The position numbers were made by a program, and so were the translations under genes. This document shows, one piece after another, positions 1 to 5,886 of a stretch of 7,765 bases of DNA. The first letter of the stretch is position 1; each line of letters opens with the position of its first letter. The notes under the pieces were generated by a model, which was not told the DNA's origin, ran no database searches, and saw only the letters and a list, made by a program, of their open reading frames with translations. Source of the DNA: Chloroflexota bacterium. Lineage in GTDB: Bacteria > Chloroflexota > Anaerolineae > UBA4142. Where the stretch lies: the NCBI GenBank assembly GCA_023381515.1, contig JAMCQI010000012.1, positions 1 through 7,765 on the forward strand, written 5' to 3'.

Positions 1-39
1 TGCAAACCAAGCTGTTCGACTAACGGCTAAAGTAAGCGC

Positions 40-85
40 GCGCCTTCCAGGCGCAATGGTTCAAAGCCACCGCCTTTGGCGGTGG
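40..85. terminator. Two adjacent hairpins upstream of the peptidase frame
   Basis: GCGCC(40-44)-5 nt-GGCGC(50-54) is followed by a stronger perfect hairpin, CCACCGCC(67-74)-TTT-GGCGGTGG(78-85), then TAGTTT. The second hairpin has the geometry of an intrinsic terminator, but its T-run is only three long, so it may be a weak terminator for a gene left of the window or just a structured leader. The TAG at 86-88 directly after it is the in-frame stop that bounds the peptidase frame on the 5' side. Nothing recognisable is coded in 1-88. Confidence 0.3.
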
Positions 86-181
86 TAGTTTACTTCGGCT
101 GCAACATCGAGACTCCCCGCAATCGTCACGCTCAGAGATGAGGCACGAATTAGCCCGGCGGAGGGTTACATTTTTCTCCGG

Positions 182-1723
182 TTGTATGACTCTCGCGACG
201 ATATGCCTCCCGAAGTACGAAGCGCATTTGCCGATGAGCATGTCGCGGGAGTAACCATGCAGACGCGATTTGTCGCAGTACTCACCGGCGCGAGTCAAGG
301 GACGATCGATAGCGTCGTCACATACCAGACACTCGAACAAACGATTTCGCATGAGTTGGTTCACGCGTACTTGAACTCTAGAATCGGTCTACAAAACGAA
401 AACAGGTTTCCCGTCTGGTTCCACGAGGGAATGGCAATCTACATCAGTGGAGGGAGTGGAAGTCGCACTGTAGATGCGCAGGGAGTCGAGGTACAGGTCG
501 GTCCGACCGAAGACTACAAGCAGTATGGCATGAATTTCGGTTATCTCGAGTCGAAGTTAGGGCGGGGACGCTTTTTGGAGTTGCTAAAGGACTCTGTAAA
601 TCAGCTGGACCCGATGGTGCCGCTTCGTGCGGCAAACGTAGGCGACTACGCCGCGCTGACCGCATTGGCTCGCGACTGGCAGCAAAAGACGATTGATGAG
701 ACGAACTTCCACAGGGATGCGGCCAAACTCTCGCTTAGTGCGGTCTTGGCGCTGTCACTGGCCCTCTTCTTTTGGAGCGGAAGGGCCAGGCCCGCTGCCG
801 AAGTAGAACGTTGGACTTCCGACATGTATCAAACCCGGCGTGTACCGGCGATCCCGGCGCATATCCAAGCGCCAACCACGCCGATGTTCACTGAGGAGCC
901 TACTGGTAATCAGGCGCCGTCCGCGATTGATGTTGAATTGGCCGAATTGGGGATCCAGTCCTCTTACGGCCGGTCTGACCCACTTCATCCAGGTTCCATT
1001 GTCACGTGGTACCGTTGGGAGATTGGCCTTTCCTATCGCGCAGTCAAGGAAGAACGATGGCTTGACGCAATCAGCGGACTCGCTCAATTGATCGAAAGCG
1101 ACGAATTACATAGTAGCCCTGGCTATGCTCTGGTGCTAGCGGCGGCGCACTACGTGCGCGGTCTCGCGTTTCAAGGTAAGGGTGACCACGCAAACGCCCG
1201 CGCGGATTACCGAGCCGCAATATCCATACTTCCCACGTACGAGTTGGCAATACATGCAATGGATCGCGTTCGATCGCCCCTGAATAGCGAGAAGAACTAC
1301 GAGCCAAGGAGGGAAAAGGAAATGGCGTCAACAGGAAAGGCAACGATCTACAAGGAATTCCTGGAGGGGGAGGGTTACCGCCCAACCGTCGCCCCCGAAG
1401 GCAATTTCGTGTTTTTCAAACACGAGGGAGGGACCTACTGTCTTGATGTCGACGACAAAGACGAGCAGTACTTTCGTCTAGTCTATCCGAATTTCTGGGA
1501 GATCGGCGAGGCAAGTGATCTCAGTCACGCGCTTTCTGCAGCCAATCAAGTCACGACTTTGACCAAAGCGGCGAAAGTCTGCGTTCGAGACGACGGCAAG
1601 CAAGTTACAGCAAGCATCGAACTTTTCTTTGAGCGGCCTGACCAATTCAAGCCCGTATTCAATCGCTCTATCGTGGCGCTCAAGGCGGCCGTCAATACTT
1701 TCGTGGAAAAAATGAAAAAATAG
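182..1723 (+). CDS. HExxH zinc metallopeptidase (peptidase-MA-like) with TM, TPR and C-terminal YbjN-like domain
   Basis: A 513-codon frame with a TTG start. Residues 1-175 look like a peptidase-MA/gluzincin domain: H57-E58-L-V-H61 is the HExxH zinc site, and WFHEG at 79-83 supplies the expected third ligand (E82). A hydrophobic segment at about 182-198 followed by GRAR looks like one membrane span. About 199-270 is a Pro/Thr-rich linker. About 280-360 is helical with a good TPR unit (HYVRGLAFQGKGDHANARAD, 323-342, plus its second helix). Residues 381-513 are YbjN-like. The start is doubtful: no ribosome binding site sits correctly before the TTG, the frame stays open back to 89, and the upstream translation (EARISPAEGYIFLR) reads smoothly into LYDSRDDM as if it belonged to the domain. 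There is no signal peptide, although a secreted N-terminus is usual for such proteins. A 5'-truncated gene is therefore possible. The substrate is unknown. Confidence 0.7.
   Translation: MYDSRDDMPPEVRSAFADEHVAGVTMQTRFVAVLTGASQGTIDSVVTYQTLEQTISHELVHAYLNSRIGLQNENRFPVWFHEGMAIYISGGSGSRTVDAQGVEVQVGPTEDYKQYGMNFGYLESKLGRGRFLELLKDSVNQLDPMVPLRAANVGDYAALTALARDWQQKTIDETNFHRDAAKLSLSAVLALSLALFFWSGRARPAAEVERWTSDMYQTRRVPAIPAHIQAPTTPMFTEEPTGNQAPSAIDVELAELGIQSSYGRSDPLHPGSIVTWYRWEIGLSYRAVKEERWLDAISGLAQLIESDELHSSPGYALVLAAAHYVRGLAFQGKGDHANARADYRAAISILPTYELAIHAMDRVRSPLNSEKNYEPRREKEMASTGKATIYKEFLEGEGYRPTVAPEGNFVFFKHEGGTYCLDVDDKDEQYFRLVYPNFWEIGEASDLSHALSAANQVTTLTKAAKVCVRDDGKQVTASIELFFERPDQFKPVFNRSIVALKAAVNTFVEKMKK
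1306..1324 (+). promoter_or_regulatory. Internal ribosome binding site and start codon
   Basis: AAGGAGGG, 8 nt, then ATG, inside the peptidase frame and in the same reading frame. This is the strongest ribosome binding site in the first 2 kb, far better than anything before the annotated TTG at 182. It decides the start of the YbjN-like product. Just upstream, TGA and TAG occur in other frames around 1280-1289, so a small indel there would restore two separate genes. Confidence 0.6.
1322..1723 (+). CDS. YbjN-like domain protein, possible independent gene inside the fused frame
   Basis: This is the 133-residue C-terminal part of the long frame, beginning MASTGKATIYKEFLEGEGYR. It has the pattern of the YbjN / type III secretion chaperone-like fold: a helix, beta strands with EGGTYCLDVDDKDEQYFRL, the motif VYPNFWEI, a helix rich in Ala/Asn/Thr, a strand ending in SIELFFE, and a long last helix (about 110-133). 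From memory, free-standing bacterial relatives of this type start at this Met. AAGGAGGG (1306-1313) lies 8 nt before the ATG, the same site and spacing as the next gene (2114-2120 before ATG 2129). I infer it is translated separately, whether or not the longer fusion is also made. YbjN-like proteins have no agreed biochemical role. Confidence 0.6.
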   Translation: MASTGKATIYKEFLEGEGYRPTVAPEGNFVFFKHEGGTYCLDVDDKDEQYFRLVYPNFWEIGEASDLSHALSAANQVTTLTKAAKVCVRDDGKQVTASIELFFERPDQFKPVFNRSIVALKAAVNTFVEKMKK

Positions 1724-2128
1724 CGCGCATGCTGACCGGATCGGATTGCCTCAGGGGCGCACGACATAACGCGAAACACGGTCATATCAGCCGTATCGTT
1801 GTGCACGGGTGATCGGCAAAGCCGCCGTCCGCGGCGTGTTACAAGGGTGGAAGGCGCCTTCTACCGCCGGCCTCGAACGGCGCTGGTTAGTCGCGCCGCG
1901 CGCCGTCGTCCGGTTGGACGGCACGACAATTGCGGGATCACTCTACACCTTACAGTGCTGTACTCGGACATGTGGTAACCCAGGTCAGAAAGCGTCGCCG
2001 GACGTTGGCGCGACATCGAAACAGGCTAGTCGCGATAGCGTTTTTGGACACTCCGATACCCAAAAACGGCGCCCGCCAGGCGCACGCTGGGATCAACCAA
2101 ATTCACACAACGCAAGGAGGACACACGA
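1724..2128. other. Non-coding gap with a cluster of GC-rich inverted repeats
   Basis: No credible gene lies in these 405 bases. Between 1821 and 1922 dyads follow one another: GCCGC(1821-1825)/GCGGC(1831-1835); a 20-base near-palindrome at 1846-1865 centred on AAGGCGCCTT; CGCCG(1865-1869)/CGGCG(1878-1882); and a dyad at 1902-1922 around GTCC-GGTT-GGAC. Consecutive hairpins could mean a structured leader or small RNA, or a decayed mobile element. I recognise no riboswitch or tRNA. No convincing promoter was seen; a TTGCGG(1930)/TACAGT(1951) pair has only 15 bp spacing. Confidence 0.4.
2039..2068. repeat. Perfect 9-bp inverted repeat upstream of the zinc-ribbon gene
   Basis: CGTTTTTGG (2039-2047) and CCAAAAACG (2060-2068) are exact reverse complements separated by 12 nt, ending 60 bp before ATG 2129. 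The half-site centres are 21 bp apart, two helical turns, which suits a dimeric regulator binding one face of the DNA. The 12-nt loop and lack of a following T-run make a terminator less likely. An operator role is inference. Confidence 0.4.
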
Positions 2129-2824
2129 ATGCAGGAACAGCATTTCGGGCTCCAACCCTTGGAACATTCGAACCTTCACCTGTTCGGTGGAAAGTTCAGA
2201 ATCCAAAGAAGGCTTCGGGTTGGTAACAAATTTGAGCTGGCGGGCTATGCGAGGGCCGACGGTACATTCACCAGCGGCGACATGTTCGATAGACAGGGAC
2301 TCGCTCAAGCCGCACAGTTTGACACGGCGGGGGATGCAATTGCATGGGGTGAGGCGAGAGGATGGGATATTTGCGTCAACCGCGAAAAGATGACAAAGGG
2401 CGACGCGAAAATGCTCCAGCAGACGCAAATGAAACGGACCGGCAAAGTCAGCGCGTCCGGGCGTCTCGGTTCACTGCTATTCGGAGTTGTGTTCTTCCTG
2501 GGCGGTGTCCTGGTCACCTGGGCTGCGCTCTCCTCGCAAGGCAGTATCAGCGTCGCCGCGGTGCTGGCTGGGCCAATAGCCATCATCATAGGTGTTGTGT
2601 ACTTAACAAGGGGAGTGACCGGCAAAGACAAGCCGTTCGAAGACAAGCCAGCCGCGCCCCCAATTGATTTTCAGGTTTCCTCGGCGACAATAGAGGAACG
2701 ACGGGCCAGAATCGCGGCAAACCAGTGTCCCAAGTGTGCAAATCCCGTGAACCCTGGCGACATGCAGTGTCCCTCCTGTAGGACCAATCTGCAATTTGCA
2801 CGCGAGCATCTTGATCAATGGTAG
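2129..2824 (+). CDS. Two-TM membrane protein with C-terminal zinc ribbon, unrecognised
   Basis: A 231-residue protein; the start is fixed by AAGGAGG (2114-2120) 8 nt before ATG. Residues 1-90 form a soluble domain with the pattern AGYARADGTFT...FDTAGDAIAWGEARGWDI that I do not recognise. Two membrane segments follow, about 113-133 (LLFGVVFFLGGVLVTW) and 140-160 (VAAVLAGPIAIIIGVVYL). After a charged, Pro-rich linker comes a C-terminal zinc ribbon: C200-P-K-C203 and C214-P-S-C217. Such ribbons occur on many small membrane proteins of bacteria, where they mediate protein contacts or metal-dependent folding. With an even number of spans, both the N-terminal domain and the ribbon should be on the same, probably cytoplasmic, side. 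It is 405 bp behind the YbjN-like frame, so co-transcription is uncertain. Confidence 0.8.
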   Translation: MQEQHFGLQPLEHSNLHLFGGKFRIQRRLRVGNKFELAGYARADGTFTSGDMFDRQGLAQAAQFDTAGDAIAWGEARGWDICVNREKMTKGDAKMLQQTQMKRTGKVSASGRLGSLLFGVVFFLGGVLVTWAALSSQGSISVAAVLAGPIAIIIGVVYLTRGVTGKDKPFEDKPAAPPIDFQVSSATIEERRARIAANQCPKCANPVNPGDMQCPSCRTNLQFAREHLDQW

Positions 2825-2888
2825 AGTAGGACGCGTTTAGACCTCAACAGCACCTCTAGCACGGACATACTCGCTCAAGTAGAGAATT

Positions 2889-2936
2889 GCACGCTGCCCA
2901 ACATGCGCCAATCGGAGCAGGTTGGGCAGCCCGTGC
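2889..2936. repeat. Long stable hairpin in the 2825-3197 gap
   Basis: GCTGCCCAAC (2893-2902) pairs perfectly with GTTGGGCAGC (2921-2930). The stem extends outward as GCAC(2889-2892)/GTGC(2933-2936) across a CC bulge, and inward as TGC(2904-2906)/GCA(2917-2919) past one mismatch. A competing dyad, GGAGCA(2914-2919)/TGCTCC(2934-2939), cannot form at the same time. No T-run follows, so it is not a standard intrinsic terminator. It lies 65 bp after the zinc-ribbon gene and about 145 bp before the promoter of the ligase. The rest of 2825-3050 holds an 8-C run (2946-2953) and a TCGTGCACGA palindrome (2963-2972), with no gene. Confidence 0.55.
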
Positions 2937-3052
2937 TCCACGCCACCCCCCCCGAGACCGGATCGTGCACGACCATTGCGACATCGTCTTTCCACGTTCC
3001 GACCGCGCGGCCGGCGAAGACTTGCCGCCGCATGCGCACCCAGCGCGAATCA

Positions 3053-3066
3053 GAATTCTGGAATTC
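3053..3066. promoter_or_regulatory. GAATTC-TG-GAATTC dyad, possible operator
   Basis: Two identical self-palindromic GAATTC blocks separated by TG, where a -35 element would sit for the -10 at 3080. No good -35 hexamer is visible there, so a bound protein could either block or replace -35 recognition. Its function is inferred only from position. Confidence 0.3.
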
Positions 3067-3076
3067 CGCCTTTTGA

Positions 3077-3085
3077 TGTTATAAT
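3077..3085 (+). promoter_or_regulatory. Extended -10 promoter of the ligase gene
   Basis: TGTTATAAT is an exact extended -10 (TGn) joined to a perfect TATAAT at 3080-3085. Transcription should begin near 3092. The first in-frame ATG (3102) would then be only about 10 nt from the 5' end, with no ribosome binding site, so initiation may be nearly leaderless. Confidence 0.6.
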
Positions 3086-3101
3086 GCGGCTCGACCGGCC
3101 C

Positions 3102-3194
3102 ATGGGCGATCCCGTCATGAATGAGAACCTCGATTACATAAGAACCTTTTCGCGTTTTCCCTTTGCGTTGGCGCGTTTTCGCAAGCGCAAGTGA
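3102..3194 (+). pseudogene. Detached N-terminal segment of the ligase, ending at an in-frame TGA
   Basis: ATG 3102 (or ATG 3117) opens a frame of 30 (or 25) codons that ends with RFRKRK and TGA at 3192-3194. The reading frame is the same as that of the ligase, and only one codon (ACC, Thr) separates the TGA from the TTG at 3198. Read through, ...ALARFRKRK-stop-TLDSARQVIRERMERRE resembles the start of PaaK-like homologues as I remember them, where a basic stretch runs into a Thr-Leu-x-x-Ala helix. I infer a nonsense codon in the original N-terminus. The alternative is a short leader peptide coupled to the ligase by reinitiation. Confidence 0.45.
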
Positions 3195-3197
3195 ACC

Positions 3198-4703
3198 TTG
3201 GACTCGGCGCGGCAGGTCATCCGCGAACGGATGGAACGGCGGGAAGACATTTTCTTGCGAATTCTCGAACGAAATGTGTACGGCTATCCGGCCAGTCCGT
3301 ATCTCCGCCTCCTCAAGCTTGCCGGGTGCGAGCTCGCCGACGTCCGGGCGCTCGTCCGGTCCAAAGGACTCGAAGGCGCACTGACGGAACTGCGCGGCGC
3401 CGGCGTCTACGTCGACTTTGAGGAATTCAAAGGCCGCAAGCCCATCGTCCGTGGCGGCGTCGAGTTCTGCGCCCCGGCGCACGCTTTCGACAACCCGTTC
3501 GCACGTCGGGATTTTGTCTCGGAATCGGGCGGATCCACCGGGCCGGCGACCCAGGTAAATCAAGACCTCGACTATAACGTCGACCGCGCGACGTACGAAT
3601 TGATCTCGCTCGCCGCATACGGCGTGTTGGACGCGCCGCTCGGGACGTGGGGCTATATCCTCCCCGGCAGCGGGATGCGTCGTCTTTTCCAGCTTGATTC
3701 GTTCGACCGACGGCTGCGCCGCTGGTTTACTCCAACCGGCTGGCGCGACTCGAAATATTGGTTCAAATACGACCTGGCGATGTTCTACATGTTGGCGTGG
3801 ATGCGCGTGTTCGGGATGCGTGTTCCCTTTCCGAAAGTAGTGAGGCCGGATCAGCCAGCCGTTATCGCGCAGTGGCTGCATCGGACGCTCCAGACCAATG
3901 ATCGGTGTCTCTTGTTCGCGGGGGTGAGCCGGGCCATGCGAGTGTGCGTCGCGGCCGAGCAGGCCGACCTGGACTTGACTGGCGCCGCGTTTCGAGGCGG
4001 CGGCGAGCCCGTGACGGCCGCCAAGATCGCGGCCATGCAGCGCGTCGGCGCGCGTTACCTCCCCACCTATGCCATGTCCGAAGCGGGTTACGTGGCATCC
4101 GGCTGCGTCGAGCCCGCTGCCGCCGGCGACGTGCACTTGCTTCGCGACGCCTTTGCCCTGATCACCCATCCTCATCTCGTCGAGGGTATTGGCGTCACGG
4201 CCCCGGCGATCAATTTGACGACCCTCCTGCCCGGCGTCCCCAAGCTCATGCTCAACGTGCAGATGGACGATTATGGGATCGTGGAAGAACGTCATTGCGG
4301 ATGCGAGATGGAAAGCTATGGCTATACCACGCACCTTCGAGAAATCTACAGTTACAGCAAGCTGGTGGGCGAGGGCGTGACCTTGATCGGAAGCGAGATG
4401 CTGCGCATTCTGGAACAGGTACTGCCGGCGCGGTTCGGCGGCACCCCACTCGACTATCAATTGGTGGAAGAAGAGGATGCGCGCGGCTACACCCGCGTCT
4501 GCCTTATCGTCAGCCCGCGCGTCCAGATCGACAATGATCGAGAGGTGGTCGATACCGTCTTGCGGGCGATGCGGGAATCGTCGTCCATGGCGGACGCGGC
4601 GCGTTCCGTTTGGAAGCAGACCGATACGATTCGAGTCAGGCACGCCGAACCCATTCTTTCCCCGCGTGGAAAATTACTCCCGCTGCGCATTCGATCTCAT
4701 TAG
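3198..4703 (+). CDS. PaaK-like AMP-binding (adenylate-forming) enzyme
   Basis: 501 codons from TTG; ATG 3231 is an alternative, and neither has a ribosome binding site. It resembles the phenylacetate-CoA ligase/coenzyme F390 synthetase-like branch of the ANL superfamily, which activates a carboxylate as acyl-AMP and usually passes it to CoA or another thiol. Motifs in order: ATP phosphate loop SESGGSTGPATQ (108-119); GGGEP (267-271); YAMSEAG (291-297); ribose-contacting DDYG (357-360); hinge REIYSYSKLVGEG (381-393); and the C-terminal catalytic lysine in SPRGKLLPL (K492). All core motifs look intact, so the body should be active. The conserved early block RNVYGYPASPYLRLLKLAGCEL (26-46 region) is also present. 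The substrate cannot be read from the sequence. A lipoprotein gene follows after 69 bp. The likely in-frame nonsense codon at 3192 means the native protein may be about 30 residues longer. Confidence 0.8.
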   Translation: MDSARQVIRERMERREDIFLRILERNVYGYPASPYLRLLKLAGCELADVRALVRSKGLEGALTELRGAGVYVDFEEFKGRKPIVRGGVEFCAPAHAFDNPFARRDFVSESGGSTGPATQVNQDLDYNVDRATYELISLAAYGVLDAPLGTWGYILPGSGMRRLFQLDSFDRRLRRWFTPTGWRDSKYWFKYDLAMFYMLAWMRVFGMRVPFPKVVRPDQPAVIAQWLHRTLQTNDRCLLFAGVSRAMRVCVAAEQADLDLTGAAFRGGGEPVTAAKIAAMQRVGARYLPTYAMSEAGYVASGCVEPAAAGDVHLLRDAFALITHPHLVEGIGVTAPAINLTTLLPGVPKLMLNVQMDDYGIVEERHCGCEMESYGYTTHLREIYSYSKLVGEGVTLIGSEMLRILEQVLPARFGGTPLDYQLVEEEDARGYTRVCLIVSPRVQIDNDREVVDTVLRAMRESSSMADAARSVWKQTDTIRVRHAEPILSPRGKLLPLRIRSH

Positions 4704-4757
4704 CCTAAAGTGTAATCGCGCCAGCGTGCGTTGGCGCGAACAAAGAATACCTAAAGT
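4704..4757. repeat. Intercistronic hairpin flanked by CCTAAAGT direct repeats
   Basis: Between the ligase stop and the lipoprotein ribosome binding site, TCGCGCCA (4716-4723) pairs perfectly with TGGCGCGA (4732-4739) around an 8-nt loop that can add a G-U and a C-G pair. Copies of CCTAAAGT lie on each side (4704-4711 and 4750-4757). No T-run follows, so read-through is expected. It may stabilise the upstream message or lower expression of the downstream gene. Confidence 0.45.
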
Positions 4758-4772
4758 CGGTGGAGGCAGTGT

Positions 4773-5813
4773 ATGTCCCAGATCGCTGTGGCATTCCTCG
4801 GTTCGATCATGCTTGCGGCTGCTGCTTGCGCGGGGCAACCGCCATCTCCGGTAGCGCCCGCCGTCGCCGTTTCGGTTCCCACGCCCACGACGTTGGCTGC
4901 GACGCCAATAACAAGGACAATTCACTGTTATACCCTCTCCGGATTGGATATTCGTGATGTCCCGTTTCTGATGGCACTGGACTCGCTAAAGGCGCAGGGC
5001 TATACGATCGACGCGGTCGACGTGTCCAGCAGTAGTCTGGCCGCTGCGGCGCTCGCGCGCGGCGACGCCGACATCGCCTCGTTCAATAATCAGACCGCGT
5101 GGGATGCGATTGCCAAGGGCACGCCCGTTCGAACAATTATGGGGCGGTACGTCACCTCCCCCCTTATTGGCGCGACGCAGGCTGTCAAGACCTGCGCCGA
5201 TTTGGATGGCAAGTCGGTCGCCTTGAGCGGCACGACCGGCGTCTCCCCGGCGCTATTCAATGAGTATGTAAAACAGACCTGTCCCGGCAGCAAGCCGCAG
5301 ATAGTCGTGATCGCCTCCGCCCCGACGCGCTCGGCGGCGCTCCTTTCCGGCAACGTCGACGCGGCGCAGATTGAGTCACAGGATGCGGTCGAATTGGACC
5401 GGACTGCGCCTGGGCGCTTTCACACGCTCGTCGCTCTGGCCAAGGTATTCCCGCAGGTCCAATCCGGCGGCATCCACGCTCGGGTCGACTGGGCCAATCA
5501 GAATGCGGACGTCGTCAAGGATTTTGTCCGTGCGCTCCTGTTTGCAGATCGCAAGGTGAACGACAACCCCCAGGTCCTGTACGACGAATCAGTCAAACGG
5601 CTGGGAATCGACCCTGAAGTCGCCAAACAGGCCGGCGAGATCCAGTTTGGATACAACACGTGGGACCGCAACGGCGGACTCACGGCGGAGAATATCCAGA
5701 GCACGCTGGATTTCCTCGGCAAGATCGACCCGACGCTCAATGGCCTGCACACGCAAGACGTCGCCGATCTCTCGTACTTGAGCGAGGTGCTCGACGAAAT
5801 CGGACGAAAATGA
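4773..5813 (+). CDS. ABC-type substrate-binding lipoprotein, NMT1/SsuA/THI5-like
   Basis: 346 residues; GGAGG (4762-4766) lies 6 nt before ATG, and an in-frame stop at 4752 rules out a longer start. The N-terminus is a short hydrophobic signal ending in LAAAAC with lipidation cysteine C19; unusually it has no Lys or Arg before the hydrophobic core. A Pro/Ala/Thr-rich tether (20-46) leads to a type II periplasmic-binding fold. The first lobe contains ALARGDADIASFNNQTAWDA (93-112), the typical 'gene dose of the sensor site' region, and DLDGKSVALSGTTGVSPALF (143-162). The second-lobe return has LLSGNVDAAQI (190-200), and the C-terminal helices follow. Family members bind nitrate, sulfonates, taurine, aromatic acids or pyrimidine precursors. 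No permease or ATPase gene is adjacent; the next gene is a sugar isomerase. The ligand is unknown. Confidence 0.85.
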   Translation: MSQIAVAFLGSIMLAAAACAGQPPSPVAPAVAVSVPTPTTLAATPITRTIHCYTLSGLDIRDVPFLMALDSLKAQGYTIDAVDVSSSSLAAAALARGDADIASFNNQTAWDAIAKGTPVRTIMGRYVTSPLIGATQAVKTCADLDGKSVALSGTTGVSPALFNEYVKQTCPGSKPQIVVIASAPTRSAALLSGNVDAAQIESQDAVELDRTAPGRFHTLVALAKVFPQVQSGGIHARVDWANQNADVVKDFVRALLFADRKVNDNPQVLYDESVKRLGIDPEVAKQAGEIQFGYNTWDRNGGLTAENIQSTLDFLGKIDPTLNGLHTQDVADLSYLSEVLDEIGRK

Positions 5814-5886
5814 TTTCGGTCGGATGTATCTGTGCCTTGGTCTCGTCGAGTCATGTTACATACTCAGACAGAGAGGGAGGCCCGTC

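Noticed and set aside
17..100. Possible integron attC site (CTAAC ... hairpin ... GTTTAC)
   Set aside because: The core sites do not match RYYYAAC/GTTRRRY properly, and no integrase or second cassette site is present. The 8-bp match to GTTAGTCG at 1886 can be chance.
1811..1890. tRNA-like hairpins
   Set aside because: There is no acceptor stem pairing or anticodon arm in the right order, and no proper T-loop.
1809..2393. 194-codon plus-strand open frame overlapping the zinc-ribbon gene
   Set aside because: It has no good ribosome binding site and biased, domain-free content. It overlaps a better-supported gene in another frame.
3192..3194. TGA as selenocysteine or a reassigned codon
   Set aside because: No selenocysteine-type site is known in this part of the family, and no obvious stem-loop follows directly. 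TGA ends the lipoprotein gene normally and TGG serves for Trp throughout.
2856..4643. 595-codon minus-strand open frame
   Set aside because: It lies antisense to the ligase, whose motifs are unmistakable. The minus translation is rich in Arg, His, Asp and Gly with no recognisable domain, as expected of a shadow in GC-rich coding DNA.
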